Position numbers and translations under genes: made by a program
Notes under the pieces: generated by a model
Told to the model about the DNA's origin: nothing
Seen by the model: the letters and a program-made list of their open reading frames with translations, nothing else
The model's database searches: none
DNA from: Microbacterium sp. MYb54
Lineage (GTDB): Bacteria > Actinomycetota > Actinomycetes > Actinomycetales > Microbacteriaceae
DNA: 64,000 nucleotides
NCBI RefSeq assembly: GCF_002979515.1
Contig: NZ_PCPA01000012.1
Location: 62,001-126,000, forward strand
Reading direction: 5' to 3'
Shown here: one piece after another, positions 1-8,991 of the stretch
How positions within the stretch are numbered: position 1 is the stretch's first letter
Layout: each line of letters starts with the position of its first letter

Positions 1-532
1 TGGGGCCGCTCTGTCCGAAGATCGAGCCGATGGTGTTGCGTACCGATCCGACGGCGGTCGCGGCATAACCAGCACTACCTCCGACCAGTCCCAGCAGCAC
101 CAGCGCCACGACCGGGATGGCGAGTCGCGCGACGCCGGGCACCTTCACGAGCCGGACGATACGCAGCGTGTCGAACGTCAGCACGACCCAGAGCACGACG
201 TACCCCACCAACAGCACCTGCACTATCGTCAAGACCGCGGCGGAGAAGAATCCGCCGCCGATCGTGAGCCACAGCAGGACGGGGCGAGCGAAGAGCGCGA
301 GCCCCAACGCCACGATCGCCAGGAACCAGGAGAGCATCGTCGCGCCGATACCGAAGCGCCCGAGCCGACGATTGCCTGCGAGAACCTGTGCAGATCCGGG
401 CACGAGAAGGTTCATCGCGACCAGCCACCAGCCGCGCTTGGCCATCATCCCCGAATCGGCGGAGTCGGGATGCCTCAGCGGCCGAGTCTCGATGAGCGGG
501 CGCCGTGTTGCGCGCGGAGGCGCAAGGGTCAC
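1..532 (-). CDS. LCP (LytR-CpsA-Psr) family protein, N-terminal part, cut by window edge
   Basis: Only the first ~177 residues lie in the window. The frame opens with a GTG that overlaps the purE stop (GTGA), then a proline/arginine-rich cytoplasmic leader. The segment [20 protein letters not shown] follows, and then three or four hydrophobic membrane segments. This N-terminal layout is typical of the actinobacterial LCP protein encoded after purK-purE. LCP enzymes attach teichoic-acid-like or other glycopolymers to peptidoglycan outside the membrane. The catalytic LCP domain would lie beyond position 1, so it is not seen. An internal ATG near 445 is a possible alternative start. The glycerophosphotransferase-like genes nearby fit a surface-polymer role, which is inference. 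Confidence 0.72.
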   Translation of the reverse strand, partial: MTLAPPRATRRPLIETRPLRHPDSADSGMMAKRGWWLVAMNLLVPGSAQVLAGNRRLGRFGIGATMLSWFLAIVALGLALFARPVLLWLTIGGGFFSAAVLTIVQVLLVGYVVLWVVLTFDTLRIVRLVKVPGVARLAIPVVALVLLGLVGGSAGYAATAVGSVRNTIGSIFGQSGP

Positions 533-1044
533 AGCGAACCCTTCAGCCGTTCGTTCTTCGTCTCGACCTGCGCCTCGAGGTCACGGGCGTACTCTTCGAC
601 ACGGTCGGCGAGAGCGGTGTCCGAGGTTCCGAGAATCCTTGCGGCGAGGAGACCGGCGTTGCGGGCGCCCCCGATGGACACCGTCGCCACCGGGATTCCT
701 GCAGGCATCTGCACGATCGAAAGAAGGGAATCCATACCGTCGAGGTACGCGAGCGGCACCGGAACTCCGACGACGGGGAGCGGCGTCATCGAGGCGAGCA
801 TTCCCGGAAGATGGGCTGCTCCCCCGGCTCCGGCGATGATGACGAGGATACCGCGCGACCGCGCCTCGCGCGCATACGACATGAGCTTGTCCGGAGTCCG
901 ATGCGCCGAGACGACCTCGACTTCGTGCGGGATGCCGAAGTCCGTGAGCGCTTGAGAGGCATCGCTCATCACGCGCCAGTCGGAGTCGGATCCCATCACG
1001 ACGCCGACCAGAGGCGCGGCGGAAGAGTGCAGTGGCTCGGTCAC
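529..1044 (-). CDS. purE: 5-(carboxyamino)imidazole ribonucleotide mutase PurE
   Basis: This is class I PurE, which converts N5-CAIR to CAIR in de novo purine synthesis. The 171-residue product begins [23 protein letters not shown]. The GSDSDW phosphate-binding loop is at about residues 18-23, the HRTP motif follows, and then the GGAAHLPGM segment that lines the active site. A longer open frame reaches upstream, but GTG at 1044 gives the family's usual length and puts the conserved core directly after a short leader. It lies 91 nt after purK and overlaps the LCP gene start, so purK-purE-LCP is probably one transcription unit. Confidence 0.95.
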   Translation of the reverse strand: MTEPLHSSAAPLVGVVMGSDSDWRVMSDASQALTDFGIPHEVEVVSAHRTPDKLMSYAREARSRGILVIIAGAGGAAHLPGMLASMTPLPVVGVPVPLAYLDGMDSLLSIVQMPAGIPVATVSIGGARNAGLLAARILGTSDTALADRVEEYARDLEAQVETKNERLKGSL

Positions 1045-1135
1045 CAGATCAGGGTACGGTCTGCCGCTGTGAGAATCCCCGAACGGCACACCCCTTGCAC
1101 GCATGTGTCGGCGAAAAGCCGAAGGTGGCCGTGAG

Positions 1136-2260
1136 TCAGAGGAAGTGCGCGGCGACGGCTCGTGCGACGTACACCGCATCATCGAGATCGTCATCGGCGA
1201 CATTCACGTGACCGACCTTGCGACCTGGCCTCGGAGCTTTCCCGTAGGTGTGGATCTTCGCCTGCGGATGCTCTGCCATGGCAGCACCGAAACGCTCGTC
1301 CAGCGTGCCTTCGACAGGTCCGCCGAGGATGTTCACCATCACCGACCACGTGGCGCGCGGTGCCGTGCTCCCGAGCGGAAGGTCGGCGACAGCGCGCAGG
1401 TGCTGTTCGAACTGGCCTGTGACCGCTCCGTCCTGGCTCCAATGCCCACTGTTGTGCGGTCGCATGGCGAGTTCGTTGACGAGGATTCGTTCGTCGTCGG
1501 TCTCGAACAGCTCGACGGCAAGCATTCCGGTCACACCGAGTCCCTCCGCGATGGTGCGTCCGATTGCCTCTGCCACCTCGGCCAGGCGCTCGGCGGCCGC
1601 GGGAGCCGGAGCGATGACCTCGGCGCACACACCGTCGCGCTGCACGGTCTCCACCACGGGGTACGCGACGATCTCGCCACCGGGGCGACGCGCCACCTGC
1701 TGGGCGAGCTCGCGCACGAACGGAACGAGCTCTTCGACGAGGAGCGCGTCACCTTGGGCGAGCGCATCCAGCCAATCCTGCGCCTCCCCTGCCGTTCGCA
1801 CGACCCGCACTCCCTTGCCGTCGTATCCTCCGCGCGGGGTCTTCACGACGCCGGCGCCTGCGTGCTCGTCGAGGAATGCCTGCAGTTCAGCGACGGTGCG
1901 CACGGCCGCCCAATCCGGCTGGGGGATCCCGAGCTCGGCAAGGCGCGCACGCATGACGAGCTTGTCCTGCGCGTACTGGAGCGCGTCGGGCCCCGGGTGC
2001 ACGACCACACCATCGGCGACGAGTTGCCGCAGCACGTCCTGCGGCACATGCTCGTGGTCGAAGGTGATCACGTCGACGTCTGCGGCGAAGGCACGCACCG
2101 CCTCGAGATCGCGATAGTCGCCGACCGCGGTGGCCGCGAGTCCGGCCGACATCCCTTCACCTTCGGCGAGCACTCGCAGCTCCAGTCCGAGTTCGACCGC
2201 CGGAGCGATCATCATCCGAGCCAGCTGTCCTCCGCCGATCACGCCAACACGCAGCGCCAT
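1136..2260 (-). CDS. purK: 5-(carboxyamino)imidazole ribonucleotide synthase PurK
   Basis: This ATP-grasp enzyme (374 aa) makes N5-CAIR from AIR, bicarbonate and ATP, the step before PurE. It begins [21 protein letters not shown], the typical PurK N-terminal nucleotide-fold motif. The ATP-grasp centre follows, with [13 protein letters not shown] and the acidic metal-binding stretch [26 protein letters not shown]. The start at 2260 was chosen because GGAGG lies a few bases before that ATG; the frame itself extends further upstream. It is first in the purK-purE-LCP unit. Confidence 0.95.
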   Translation of the reverse strand: MALRVGVIGGGQLARMMIAPAVELGLELRVLAEGEGMSAGLAATAVGDYRDLEAVRAFAADVDVITFDHEHVPQDVLRQLVADGVVVHPGPDALQYAQDKLVMRARLAELGIPQPDWAAVRTVAELQAFLDEHAGAGVVKTPRGGYDGKGVRVVRTAGEAQDWLDALAQGDALLVEELVPFVRELAQQVARRPGGEIVAYPVVETVQRDGVCAEVIAPAPAAAERLAEVAEAIGRTIAEGLGVTGMLAVELFETDDERILVNELAMRPHNSGHWSQDGAVTGQFEQHLRAVADLPLGSTAPRATWSVMVNILGGPVEGTLDERFGAAMAEHPQAKIHTYGKAPRPGRKVGHVNVADDDLDDAVYVARAVAAHFL

Positions 2261-2378
2261 GTGCCGCCTCCATTCGTCTGGACCCATTCTCCCGCACCCA
2301 TCAGGGCGCGCACGACAGGTTGCGGATTCGACGGCGCAGCCGACGACCTGGACCTCAGCCGCCCTGCACCGGAGATGT

Positions 2379-2918
2379 TCAGTCGCCGGTGGCCTGCGCG
2401 TCACGATGAGCGAGGATCTGCCCGACCTCGATCTGATCGGCGAGAGTCTCATGCACGAGCGTCACGTTGGGGACGTTCGGCAGGCGGAGCGGAGCGTCGA
2501 CCCCGTTCGAGAGCGTGATCGTTCCCGAACCCCACATCCGCTGAAGCGGACCACGACGAACTGCGATCGTGTATCCCCTCGCATGCGACATCTCGTGGCG
2601 ACGACGAGCACCGATCCCCTGGCGTGCGATGACACGCCTGGTCGTCACAGTGGTGCTCCGGGAGTACCAGACGACGAACGGCAGCACCACGGCGAGCAAC
2701 ACCAGTGCGCCCGCGGCGGTCAGAAGCATCCAGTCTTCGAACCCCGCAGGCAGGTTGCCGAAGAAGTAGGCTGTGGCGCCGAAAGTCGCGATCAGCACGA
2801 GGGCCGACCAGAACAGGCGGCGTGCGTGGCTCCGAAAGCGCGCGATCAGCAGCTCCTCCGAAGGTGTACCGGGCGGTGGCATCAGGGGCCGGCCGCCGAG
2901 CGTCACAGGCTGGGTCAC
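2379..2918 (-). CDS. PH-domain-containing membrane protein
   Basis: This 179-residue protein starts with GTG. After about 35 cytoplasmic residues come two hydrophobic segments (roughly residues 38-55 and 63-86). A bacterial PH-like (bPH2) domain follows, marked by STTVTTRRVIARQGIGARRRHEMSHARGYTIAVRRGPLQRMWGSGTI-type spacing. Such proteins are common actinobacterial membrane proteins of unknown biochemical role, and no enzyme motif is visible. It is encoded between purK and birA on the same strand. A CACAAT hexamer lies exactly 6 nt before the GTG, suggesting its own leaderless promoter. Confidence 0.8.
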   Translation of the reverse strand: MTQPVTLGGRPLMPPPGTPSEELLIARFRSHARRLFWSALVLIATFGATAYFFGNLPAGFEDWMLLTAAGALVLLAVVLPFVVWYSRSTTVTTRRVIARQGIGARRRHEMSHARGYTIAVRRGPLQRMWGSGTITLSNGVDAPLRLPNVPNVTLVHETLADQIEVGQILAHRDAQATGD

Positions 2919-2924
2919 CCCACC

Positions 2925-2930
2925 ATTGTG
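2925..2930 (-). promoter_or_regulatory. -10 hexamer CACAAT, 6 nt before start 2918
   Basis: Its distance to the GTG predicts a leaderless mRNA for the PH-domain gene. Confidence 0.5.
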
Positions 2931-2968
2931 CCTGTGATCTGCGACAAAGCCGTCTGTGCGGCGGCGTG

Positions 2969-3745
2969 TCAGCTTCCGGTCGCGCGCACATGCACGACGT
3001 CGCCGGCGGAGATGGCGTGCTCCACCCCGTCGGATTCGACGAGAAGTCGGCCATTCGCGTCGATCGCCGTCGCCACTCCCTCGAGGATGCGGTCAGCGGG
3101 CATCGACACTCGAACAGGCTGCCCGAGCGTTGCGCACCGCGCGGACACCGCTGCATGCAGGCCGCTCGCGACAGCGTCCTCCGCGGCAGTCAGCGCCGAC
3201 AGGTGACGACCGAGCCGCTCGAGGTACGCGGCCAGCAGCCGGTCTTCATCGACATCGACGTCGAGCGACGCGAACGAGGTCGCGGTCGGCACCGGAAGCT
3301 GCTCGATCGTCATCGCCGTGTTGACGCCAGCACCGACGATCACCGCGTCCGTCGTCGCCTCGGCGAGAATCCCGCAGATCTTGCGCCCATCGACGAGGAC
3401 GTCATTCGGCCACTTCACGGCGACATCGTGCTGCGGGAGCTGGTCGGCTATCGCTTCGGACATCGCGAGTCCTGCAACGAGTGGAATCCAGCTCCGTGCG
3501 GCCGGGTGGTCAGGGATCGCCCGCAGCAGCACGGAGATGGCCAGCGCCGAACCGTCTGGCGCCACCCAGGTGCGATCGAGCCGGCCACGCCCCGCCGTCT
3601 GGTTGCGCGTCACAAGGGTCGAGAGATGCGGCCAGCCGACGGCATCGTCCGCCTTCGCACGCAGATCTGCGTTCGTGGAGCCGGTGTGCGTGACGAGTTC
3701 CAGGCGCGGTGCCGTGGCCGCAGCGAGTGGGAGATCCATACTCAT
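2969..3745 (-). CDS. birA: Biotin--[acetyl-CoA-carboxylase] ligase BirA (monofunctional)
   Basis: The enzyme activates biotin with ATP and attaches it to carrier proteins of acyl-CoA carboxylases. The 258-aa product has the biotinyl-AMP loop GRGRLDRTW at residues 52-60 and KWPND at 111-115, followed by KICGILAE. It starts directly with the catalytic domain and lacks the N-terminal helix-turn-helix of Escherichia coli BirA, so it is unlikely to repress biotin genes. Its ATG overlaps the stop of the upstream glycerophosphotransferase-like gene (ATGA at 3742-3745), so the two are probably co-transcribed. ATG at 3739 is an alternative start. Confidence 0.93.
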   Translation of the reverse strand: MSMDLPLAAATAPRLELVTHTGSTNADLRAKADDAVGWPHLSTLVTRNQTAGRGRLDRTWVAPDGSALAISVLLRAIPDHPAARSWIPLVAGLAMSEAIADQLPQHDVAVKWPNDVLVDGRKICGILAEATTDAVIVGAGVNTAMTIEQLPVPTATSFASLDVDVDEDRLLAAYLERLGRHLSALTAAEDAVASGLHAAVSARCATLGQPVRVSMPADRILEGVATAIDANGRLLVESDGVEHAISAGDVVHVRATGS

Positions 3746-5025
3746 ACGTCCTCGTCGTCGACTTCTTCGTCGTCATCGTCCTCGTCTTCGCGGATGGTCC
3801 CCACCTCATGGGCCTGCCACCGCTCCCACTCCTTCATGAGGCCATCGATCGCGGCGTGGAACTTCGCGGTGGCGACCCCCTGGGTGGTGTCGCCGAAGTA
3901 GTGCTGCACCCACATCCGCAATCGTGCGGTCGCGGCCTCGTCGGCTCGTACCCGCTCGACTTCGGCGACGATGTCGGTGGCCGCCTCCGCGGTCAGCCAC
4001 TCGCAGTCGGCGAGGTATCCCTGCGTGTCGATGGAGGCCTCGTCGTCCGCCGGGCGCGTGATCATCAGCGGCTTCCCCGCCGCGAGCCGGTCGTAGACCA
4101 TCGCCGAGATGTCCACGACGGCGACGTCGGCCGCGGTGAGCTGCCAGCCGAGTTCCGGAGCGGCGTCATAGATGTGGTGAGCGGTCGCATCGGCCGCGTT
4201 CGCCGCGTTGATCGCCGCGACGATCCGTCGATGCGCGGCCCCGTAGGCCTCGTCGACCACCCCACTGCGGGGGTGCGGGCGATAGATCACGCGGTGTGCA
4301 CCTGTTGCCAGCAGTCGGCTCACGAGCGCCTCGCCATGCGTCGCGATCGAGCCGTAGTGAGCGCTGGGACGGTCGCCCTCCCAGGTGGGCGCGTAGAGCA
4401 CGACGGTTCGCTCGTCCGGCGTGTACGGCAGCGCCCCCGAGTAGTGGTCCGCCTGGGGGCGCCCGATCTCGATCGTGCGGTGATCCACGTCGTAGTCCCA
4501 CAGGGTGCGCGACAGGCGGTCGCGCGCGGCCTGCCCGGCGACGAATGCGTAGTCGTAGGCCTTGTACTGATTGGTGGTCATGTACATCTTGTCGGACTCA
4601 CCGTGGTTGATGAAGACGTGCCAGCGTCGCCCGTAGCGGAACATCTGGAAGTTCCGCGTGTTCTGATTCACGTACAGCACGACGCGGATGTCCTGCGTCG
4701 CGATGAACCGCTCCAGATCACGGATCTTCGGCACGAAGGCTACCGGCGGAGCATCCTCTTCGAGCAGCTTCTCGGTTCCGGTCGCCTGCCTGGAGAGCAC
4801 GACGACGGGCCAGCGCTTCGAGAGCTCGGCGAGCGGGCGGTACCACTGGCGCATCTGGTACATGTTCACCGCACCATCGGCGAAGTACACCGCGACCTTG
4901 AAGTGACCGACCGGGTACGGCTCGCGTTCTGCGAGCCGCCGGCGCACGCGCTGCACGGCGGTGCGGGATGCGAGCGCCCGCTTCAGCAGACGGTACGCCT
5001 TCTTCGCGTCAGACAATGCACCCAT
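3742..5025 (-). CDS. CDP-glycerol glycerophosphotransferase-like protein with acidic tail
   Basis: This 427-aa protein resembles the C-terminal GT-B part of TagB/TagF-type enzymes that transfer glycerol phosphate or similar units in teichoic acid synthesis. Supporting motifs are FINHGESDKMY, VVLYAPTWEGDR and IYRPHPRS. The usual TDYSS motif is replaced by VVDISAMVYDRLAAGKPL, so donor or substrate may differ. The last ~17 residues are almost entirely Asp/Glu. The ATG at 5025 has TATTCT six nt upstream with GGAGGG between them, and the longer frame upstream has no support. It overlaps birA and is divergent from the glycosyltransferase gene at 5149. Confidence 0.72.
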   Translation of the reverse strand: MGALSDAKKAYRLLKRALASRTAVQRVRRRLAEREPYPVGHFKVAVYFADGAVNMYQMRQWYRPLAELSKRWPVVVLSRQATGTEKLLEEDAPPVAFVPKIRDLERFIATQDIRVVLYVNQNTRNFQMFRYGRRWHVFINHGESDKMYMTTNQYKAYDYAFVAGQAARDRLSRTLWDYDVDHRTIEIGRPQADHYSGALPYTPDERTVVLYAPTWEGDRPSAHYGSIATHGEALVSRLLATGAHRVIYRPHPRSGVVDEAYGAAHRRIVAAINAANAADATAHHIYDAAPELGWQLTAADVAVVDISAMVYDRLAAGKPLMITRPADDEASIDTQGYLADCEWLTAEAATDIVAEVERVRADEAATARLRMWVQHYFGDTTQGVATAKFHAAIDGLMKEWERWQAHEVGTIREDEDDDDEEVDDEDV

Positions 5026-5031
5026 CCCTCC

Positions 5032-5037
5032 AGAATA
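5032..5037 (-). promoter_or_regulatory. -10 hexamer TATTCT, 6 nt before start 5025
   Basis: It predicts a leaderless mRNA for the glycerophosphotransferase-like gene. GGAGGG fills the gap. Confidence 0.6.
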
Positions 5038-5136
5038 GTTCGTCCTCGGCGGATCCACCGGCCTGCAGCGGGATGGCACGGCCTGCGGTCGAGCGCCTCA
5101 CCCATCCTCATCAGGGAACGCCCGAAGACACCATGC

Positions 5137-5142
5137 CATGAT
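5137..5142 (+). promoter_or_regulatory. -10 hexamer CATGAT, 6 nt before start 5149
   Basis: It predicts a leaderless mRNA for the family 2 glycosyltransferase gene and forms a divergent pair with 5032-5037. Confidence 0.55.
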
Positions 5143-5148
5143 CATCAT

Positions 5149-6222
5149 GTGTCCGCAGACGAATCAGCAGCTCCCCTGCCCGGGGTGTCCTTCGTGATGC
5201 CGGTGCTCAACGAGCGCGCCTACCTCGAGCACGCGATCGCGTCGGTGCTCGCCCAGGACGTCGATGTGCCGACGGAGCTCGTCCTCGCTCTCGGCCCGTC
5301 GAACGACGGCACCACGGAGCTTGCCCGCCGACTCGCCGCGACGGACGACCGCATCAGACTGGTCGACAATCCGGCGGCTCACATCCCCGTGGGCTTGAAC
5401 GCCGCAATCCGCGCGAGTCGATACGCGACGATTCTGCGCGTCGACGCGCACTCCGAACTCTCCCCCGGCTACGCAGCCCGCGCGCTGCAGACCCTGGAGC
5501 GCACCGAATCGGCCAACGTCGGCGGCGTCATGCATGCCGAAGGACGCACGCCCTTCCAGAAAGCGGTCGCCCGTCTCTACAACTCCCCTGTCGGGCTCGG
5601 TGGAGGGGCGTATCACGGGAGCTCACAAGAGGGCGAGGCCGAATCCGCCTATCTCGGTGTGATGCGCCGCGACGTTCTCGACGAGATCGGCCTGTTCGAT
5701 GAGTCGATCCGGCGTGGCGAGGACTGGGAGCTCAACCTCCGCATCCGCCAGGCCGGCCACCGGGTCTGGTTCGACCCTGAACTGTCTGTCACGTACTGGC
5801 CGCGGGAGAGCTGGCTGCGCCTGGCACGGCAGTTCCGCGCCACCGGTGCGTGGCGCGGCGAGCTGGTGCGCCGGTTCGGGCGCCGCAACGGCATCCGCTA
5901 CTTCGCTCCACCCGCGCTCGTCGTCGTGGTGGCGCTCGCCCTCGTCGCCGGGGTCCTGCAGCTGACGGGTGTGCTCAGCGGCGTCTTCTCGCTGATCGTG
6001 TCGCTCCTCGTGTACGGGCCGCTCGCACTGTACCTGCTGCTCGTGCTGGGCGTAGCGCTCGCGCCCGGTGGAGGGGGTGTGCGCCAGCGCCTGTGGACCC
6101 TGCTCGTGCTCCCGACGATGCACATCTCGTGGGGGCTCGGCTTCCTCGGCGGCGTCCTCCGCGGCGCTCGGGACACCGTCGACGCATCACGTCTGGGCAC
6201 ACGCAACACCCCGCTCCCCTGA
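5149..6222 (+). CDS. Family 2 glycosyltransferase with C-terminal membrane segments
   Basis: This 357-aa protein has a GT-A domain in residues 10-240. Visible motifs are GVSFVMPVLNER, the DxD-like RVDAH at 98-101, GGxYHG near 152-157 and the acceptor-side GEDWELNLRI at 190-199. Two or three hydrophobic segments follow (about 254-273, 277-305, 312-336). The layout resembles ExoA-type enzymes that extend lipid-linked sugars at the inner face of the membrane; the sugar cannot be told. The GTG at 5149 was chosen because the conserved domain starts ten residues later and CATGAT sits six nt before it. Neighbouring glycerophosphotransferase-like genes suggest a common surface polymer. Confidence 0.82.
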   Translation: MSADESAAPLPGVSFVMPVLNERAYLEHAIASVLAQDVDVPTELVLALGPSNDGTTELARRLAATDDRIRLVDNPAAHIPVGLNAAIRASRYATILRVDAHSELSPGYAARALQTLERTESANVGGVMHAEGRTPFQKAVARLYNSPVGLGGGAYHGSSQEGEAESAYLGVMRRDVLDEIGLFDESIRRGEDWELNLRIRQAGHRVWFDPELSVTYWPRESWLRLARQFRATGAWRGELVRRFGRRNGIRYFAPPALVVVVALALVAGVLQLTGVLSGVFSLIVSLLVYGPLALYLLLVLGVALAPGGGGVRQRLWTLLVLPTMHISWGLGFLGGVLRGARDTVDASRLGTRNTPLP

Positions 6223-6257
6223 GCACCCCTCTGCCCTGAGGCCGACCTCCTCCGGAC

Positions 6258-7694
6258 TCAGCGCGTGACGAAGCCCAGATCCAGGATGCGGTCGACCACA
6301 CGCTCGGCGGCATGACCGTCATCGCGGGAGTTGAACTGCTTGCGCCACGCCGCATAGCGCTCCGCATAAGCCGCCACGTGACCCTGATCGTCCAGGGCGG
6401 CAGTGAGTTCCTCCTGCGTCCGCACTAGCGGTCCGGGGGCCCTCTCCGCGAGATCGAAGTAGAAGCCTCGCAGCTGGCCACGATAGTGGTCGATGTCGGG
6501 AACCAGGAAGTATATGGGTTTTCCCGTGACGCTGAAGTCGAACATCACCGAGGAGTAGTCGGTGATCAGTGCGTCTGCGACGAGGAGCAGTCGCGCGGTC
6601 TCCGGATAGCCGGTGACGTCGATGACTCTCGCACCGGCGCGGTCCCGCCCCTGTTCCAGCGTGCGGGAGTGGCCGCGCACCAACACGACGGCATTCGCCT
6701 GCTGGGCGAGCAGTTCGGCATCGATGAAGTCGACCATCTCCGCTCTGTCATCACGCCAGGTCGGTGCGTAGAGGAGCACCCGCTCCTCGGCACCGATACC
6801 CAGCGCGCTGCGGACAGCGGCGGGATCGCCGGTGGTCAGCGCGTCGTTGCGTGGGTATCCCTCCACCCAGATCGGACGGCCGAAGAATGCATATGCCTTG
6901 CGGAGAATGCGCTCGGAGTAGGTGTTCTGAGCGAGAAGCACGTCCCACCGACGCGATTCCTTGACGACGGCAGCCATCCGCCGCGGATCGAAGCCGGGAC
7001 GATGCAGCGCGAGCCGCTTCAACGGCGTGCCGTGCCAGGTCTGCAAGACCTTCTGTCCTGTCTTGCGGGCGAACCGACGGCGCAGCCAGTCATTGACCAC
7101 CAGCAGGCGGGCGGCACCGCGCGCGTGCCACCATTGAGGGCTGCCTTCCACGACGGCGACGGCACCCTCTGGAACCTCGACAGAGAGATCGGCGACGCTC
7201 CAGTACCGACGTACCTCGGGGGCCCGTGCCGCGAGCTCACGGTCGATGGCCCGAGGATTGCAGCCGACGCTTCGTCCGTAGAAGCTCTCGAAGAACACGG
7301 CGTTCTCGGTCCCGCCCGCCTGCGCCACGTAGCGTTCTTCCAACGTCGAGCGCCCTTCTGCGGTCTCGTACACCGGGTCGATCGGCGCGGCGATGCGGAC
7401 GACGCCGCCGTCCACAGCGACGCGCACGCCCTTGAGTACCACCGAGGCCAGTCGCACTTCATCGAGATCGACACCCGCGATCCGCAGCTCGTACCGCCCG
7501 GTCGGCAGCGGAAGCGATGGGCCGCCCCAGCGCGACGCCTGCAACGGGAACGTGGCCTTCCAGGTCTTGCCGCCGCCGCTGATGCGAGCATCGACGCGCG
7601 CTCGCGGTCCGACCAGTGCAGCCGCCGCCGGTCGCTGACCGGTCCCTGCGATGATCAGGGACTCCGCCTCGTCATCGATGCGGGCCGTTGTCAT
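6258..7694 (-). CDS. CDP-glycerol glycerophosphotransferase family protein
   Basis: This 478-aa protein has an N-terminal beta-rich region (about residues 1-115). The TagF-like catalytic part follows, with KVLQTWHGTPLKRL, LLYAPTWRDDRAE, VDFIDAELL and ALITDYSSVMFDFSV. These are hallmark motifs of enzymes that add glycerol phosphate from CDP-glycerol to teichoic acid chains. The start overlaps the stop of the upstream paralogue (7691-7694), so the two are translationally coupled. No tagD-like cytidylyltransferase is visible here, so the CDP-activated donor must come from elsewhere in the genome. Confidence 0.85.
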   Translation of the reverse strand: MTTARIDDEAESLIIAGTGQRPAAAALVGPRARVDARISGGGKTWKATFPLQASRWGGPSLPLPTGRYELRIAGVDLDEVRLASVVLKGVRVAVDGGVVRIAAPIDPVYETAEGRSTLEERYVAQAGGTENAVFFESFYGRSVGCNPRAIDRELAARAPEVRRYWSVADLSVEVPEGAVAVVEGSPQWWHARGAARLLVVNDWLRRRFARKTGQKVLQTWHGTPLKRLALHRPGFDPRRMAAVVKESRRWDVLLAQNTYSERILRKAYAFFGRPIWVEGYPRNDALTTGDPAAVRSALGIGAEERVLLYAPTWRDDRAEMVDFIDAELLAQQANAVVLVRGHSRTLEQGRDRAGARVIDVTGYPETARLLLVADALITDYSSVMFDFSVTGKPIYFLVPDIDHYRGQLRGFYFDLAERAPGPLVRTQEELTAALDDQGHVAAYAERYAAWRKQFNSRDDGHAAERVVDRILDLGFVTR

Positions 7695-8944
7695 GCTGCT
7701 CCCTTCGGCGCGGGAATCCCCCGCGCACGGATGACCTGGTAGACGCGTTCGGTGTTGCGTCCGTCGCGATACGCGTGCATCTCCGCGCTGAGCGTAGCGG
7801 AACGGGACGACGCCGCGTCGTACGCACCATCGTCCGTGAACAGGGCTTCGAGTTGCGCGAGCACCTGCGACCAGTCACCGGCCGCGTCGGGGCCTGCGAC
7901 ATCGTCGAAGCGGCCGTAGAAACCACGTGTGCGGGCGTACTCCTCGGAGTCCGGCGCCAAGAAGAGCACCGGCATCCGCAGCAGACCGACGTCGTAGGCC
8001 AGTGAGGAGTAGTCGGTGACGAGCACGTCGACCGCTGCGAGCGCGGGAGTCACATCCGCGAGGAGTGCAGCGCTCAGTGCGCGCACTCGTCTACTCGGAA
8101 GCGGCGGCGCGTATGCCCCCTCCCCCAGCGGGTGCGAGCGCACCAGCAGGATCGCGTCGTTCTCCTCCAGCACACGAAGGATACGGATCCACTCTCCCGC
8201 GGTCGGGACCGCAGGGTCGGCGGCACCGTCTCGCCAGGTCGGCGCGTACAGGATCGTGCGCGTCGCCTCGGGGATCTCCCCCACGACACTTCGGAGCACG
8301 GTGGATGCTGCGTTCCGAGCCTCGGCGGCGGAACCGCGGGAGAGCACATCGACTCGAGGTTCGCCGGTCACGACCACACGATCGTCGCCGAGTCCGAACG
8401 CGGACTCCAGGCGGCCCCTCGCCCGGTGGGATGCCGCAGGAAGCACCCGGATCCGCTGGGCGGCCGCGCGATAGAGGACTCCGACCGCGCGGCGTAGCAC
8501 CGTGGCGCCGGGAACATTCGGCACCTGGGTCGTCGCGGGCGAGTCCAAGCCGATCCGCTTCAACGGGATCCCATGCCAGAGCTGGACGACGAACCCGCCT
8601 CCGTTCGCGTAGCGGTTCACGTCACCGAGCCCATGGGTCACGACGAGCACGCCGGCCCGCGCGGTCGCCCACCACCCCCGCAGACCGCTCTTTCGGACGA
8701 AGCGGATGCCGAGGGCTGCAGCCTCGCGATCCTCGCGGTCGGAAGCCGTGAGCCAGAGGGTGTCATGCCCGGCCGATGACGCGTATCGCTGGAGAGCGAG
8801 GGCTCCATCACCGATTCCGGCACCGCAGCCGAACACCCAGCGCCGGCCACGCGGAAGGAGGAAGGTACCGATGCGCCCGACGGCATACAACGGGATCAGG
8901 AGCAGCTTGGCCGCATTGCCGGTGCCGAAAGAGAAGGACGCCAC
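7691..8944 (-). CDS. CDP-glycerol glycerophosphotransferase family protein
   Basis: This 417-aa paralogue of the 6258-7694 product carries VVTHGLGDVNRY, FVVQLWHGIPLKRI, TILYAPTWRDGA and VLVTDYSSLAYDVG, all family motifs. The N terminus MASFSFGTGNAAKLLLIPLY looks like a membrane-associating helix. The GTG start at 8944 lies inside the 3' arm of a perfect hairpin that follows the HtrA gene. TAGGCT in the hairpin loop is six nt before this GTG, so transcription probably begins at or beside the start codon. It is first in a two-gene unit with 6258-7694 and presumably acts on the same polymer. Confidence 0.83.
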   Translation of the reverse strand: MASFSFGTGNAAKLLLIPLYAVGRIGTFLLPRGRRWVFGCGAGIGDGALALQRYASSAGHDTLWLTASDREDREAAALGIRFVRKSGLRGWWATARAGVLVVTHGLGDVNRYANGGGFVVQLWHGIPLKRIGLDSPATTQVPNVPGATVLRRAVGVLYRAAAQRIRVLPAASHRARGRLESAFGLGDDRVVVTGEPRVDVLSRGSAAEARNAASTVLRSVVGEIPEATRTILYAPTWRDGAADPAVPTAGEWIRILRVLEENDAILLVRSHPLGEGAYAPPLPSRRVRALSAALLADVTPALAAVDVLVTDYSSLAYDVGLLRMPVLFLAPDSEEYARTRGFYGRFDDVAGPDAAGDWSQVLAQLEALFTDDGAYDAASSRSATLSAEMHAYRDGRNTERVYQVIRARGIPAPKGAA

Positions 8945-8977
8945 CCCGCGAGCCTATCGCGGGGTGGCGTCCTTCTC
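8931..8977 (-). terminator. Perfect hairpin after the HtrA gene that overlaps the next gene's promoter and start
   Basis: Twenty-base perfect arms (8931-8950 and 8958-8977) with a seven-base loop begin 15 nt after the HtrA stop. The loop spells TAGGCT, the -10 of the downstream gene. The downstream GTG lies in the 3' arm at 8942-8944. Confidence 0.85.
8951..8956 (-). promoter_or_regulatory. -10 hexamer TAGGCT, 6 nt before start 8944
   Basis: It lies exactly in the loop of the HtrA terminator hairpin and predicts a leaderless mRNA for the glycerophosphotransferase gene. Confidence 0.6.
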
Positions 8978-8991
8978 TGTGAGCGCGAAGG

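Noticed and set aside
1103..2518. 471-codon frame antisense to purK
   Set aside because: It is a mirror of a well-supported purK gene and shows no recognisable domain.
3709..5148. Apparent 480-residue extension of the family 2 glycosyltransferase
   Set aside because: It is antisense to the glycerophosphotransferase-like gene. The conserved glycosyltransferase domain starts right after GTG 5149, which also has a -10 hexamer at the proper distance.
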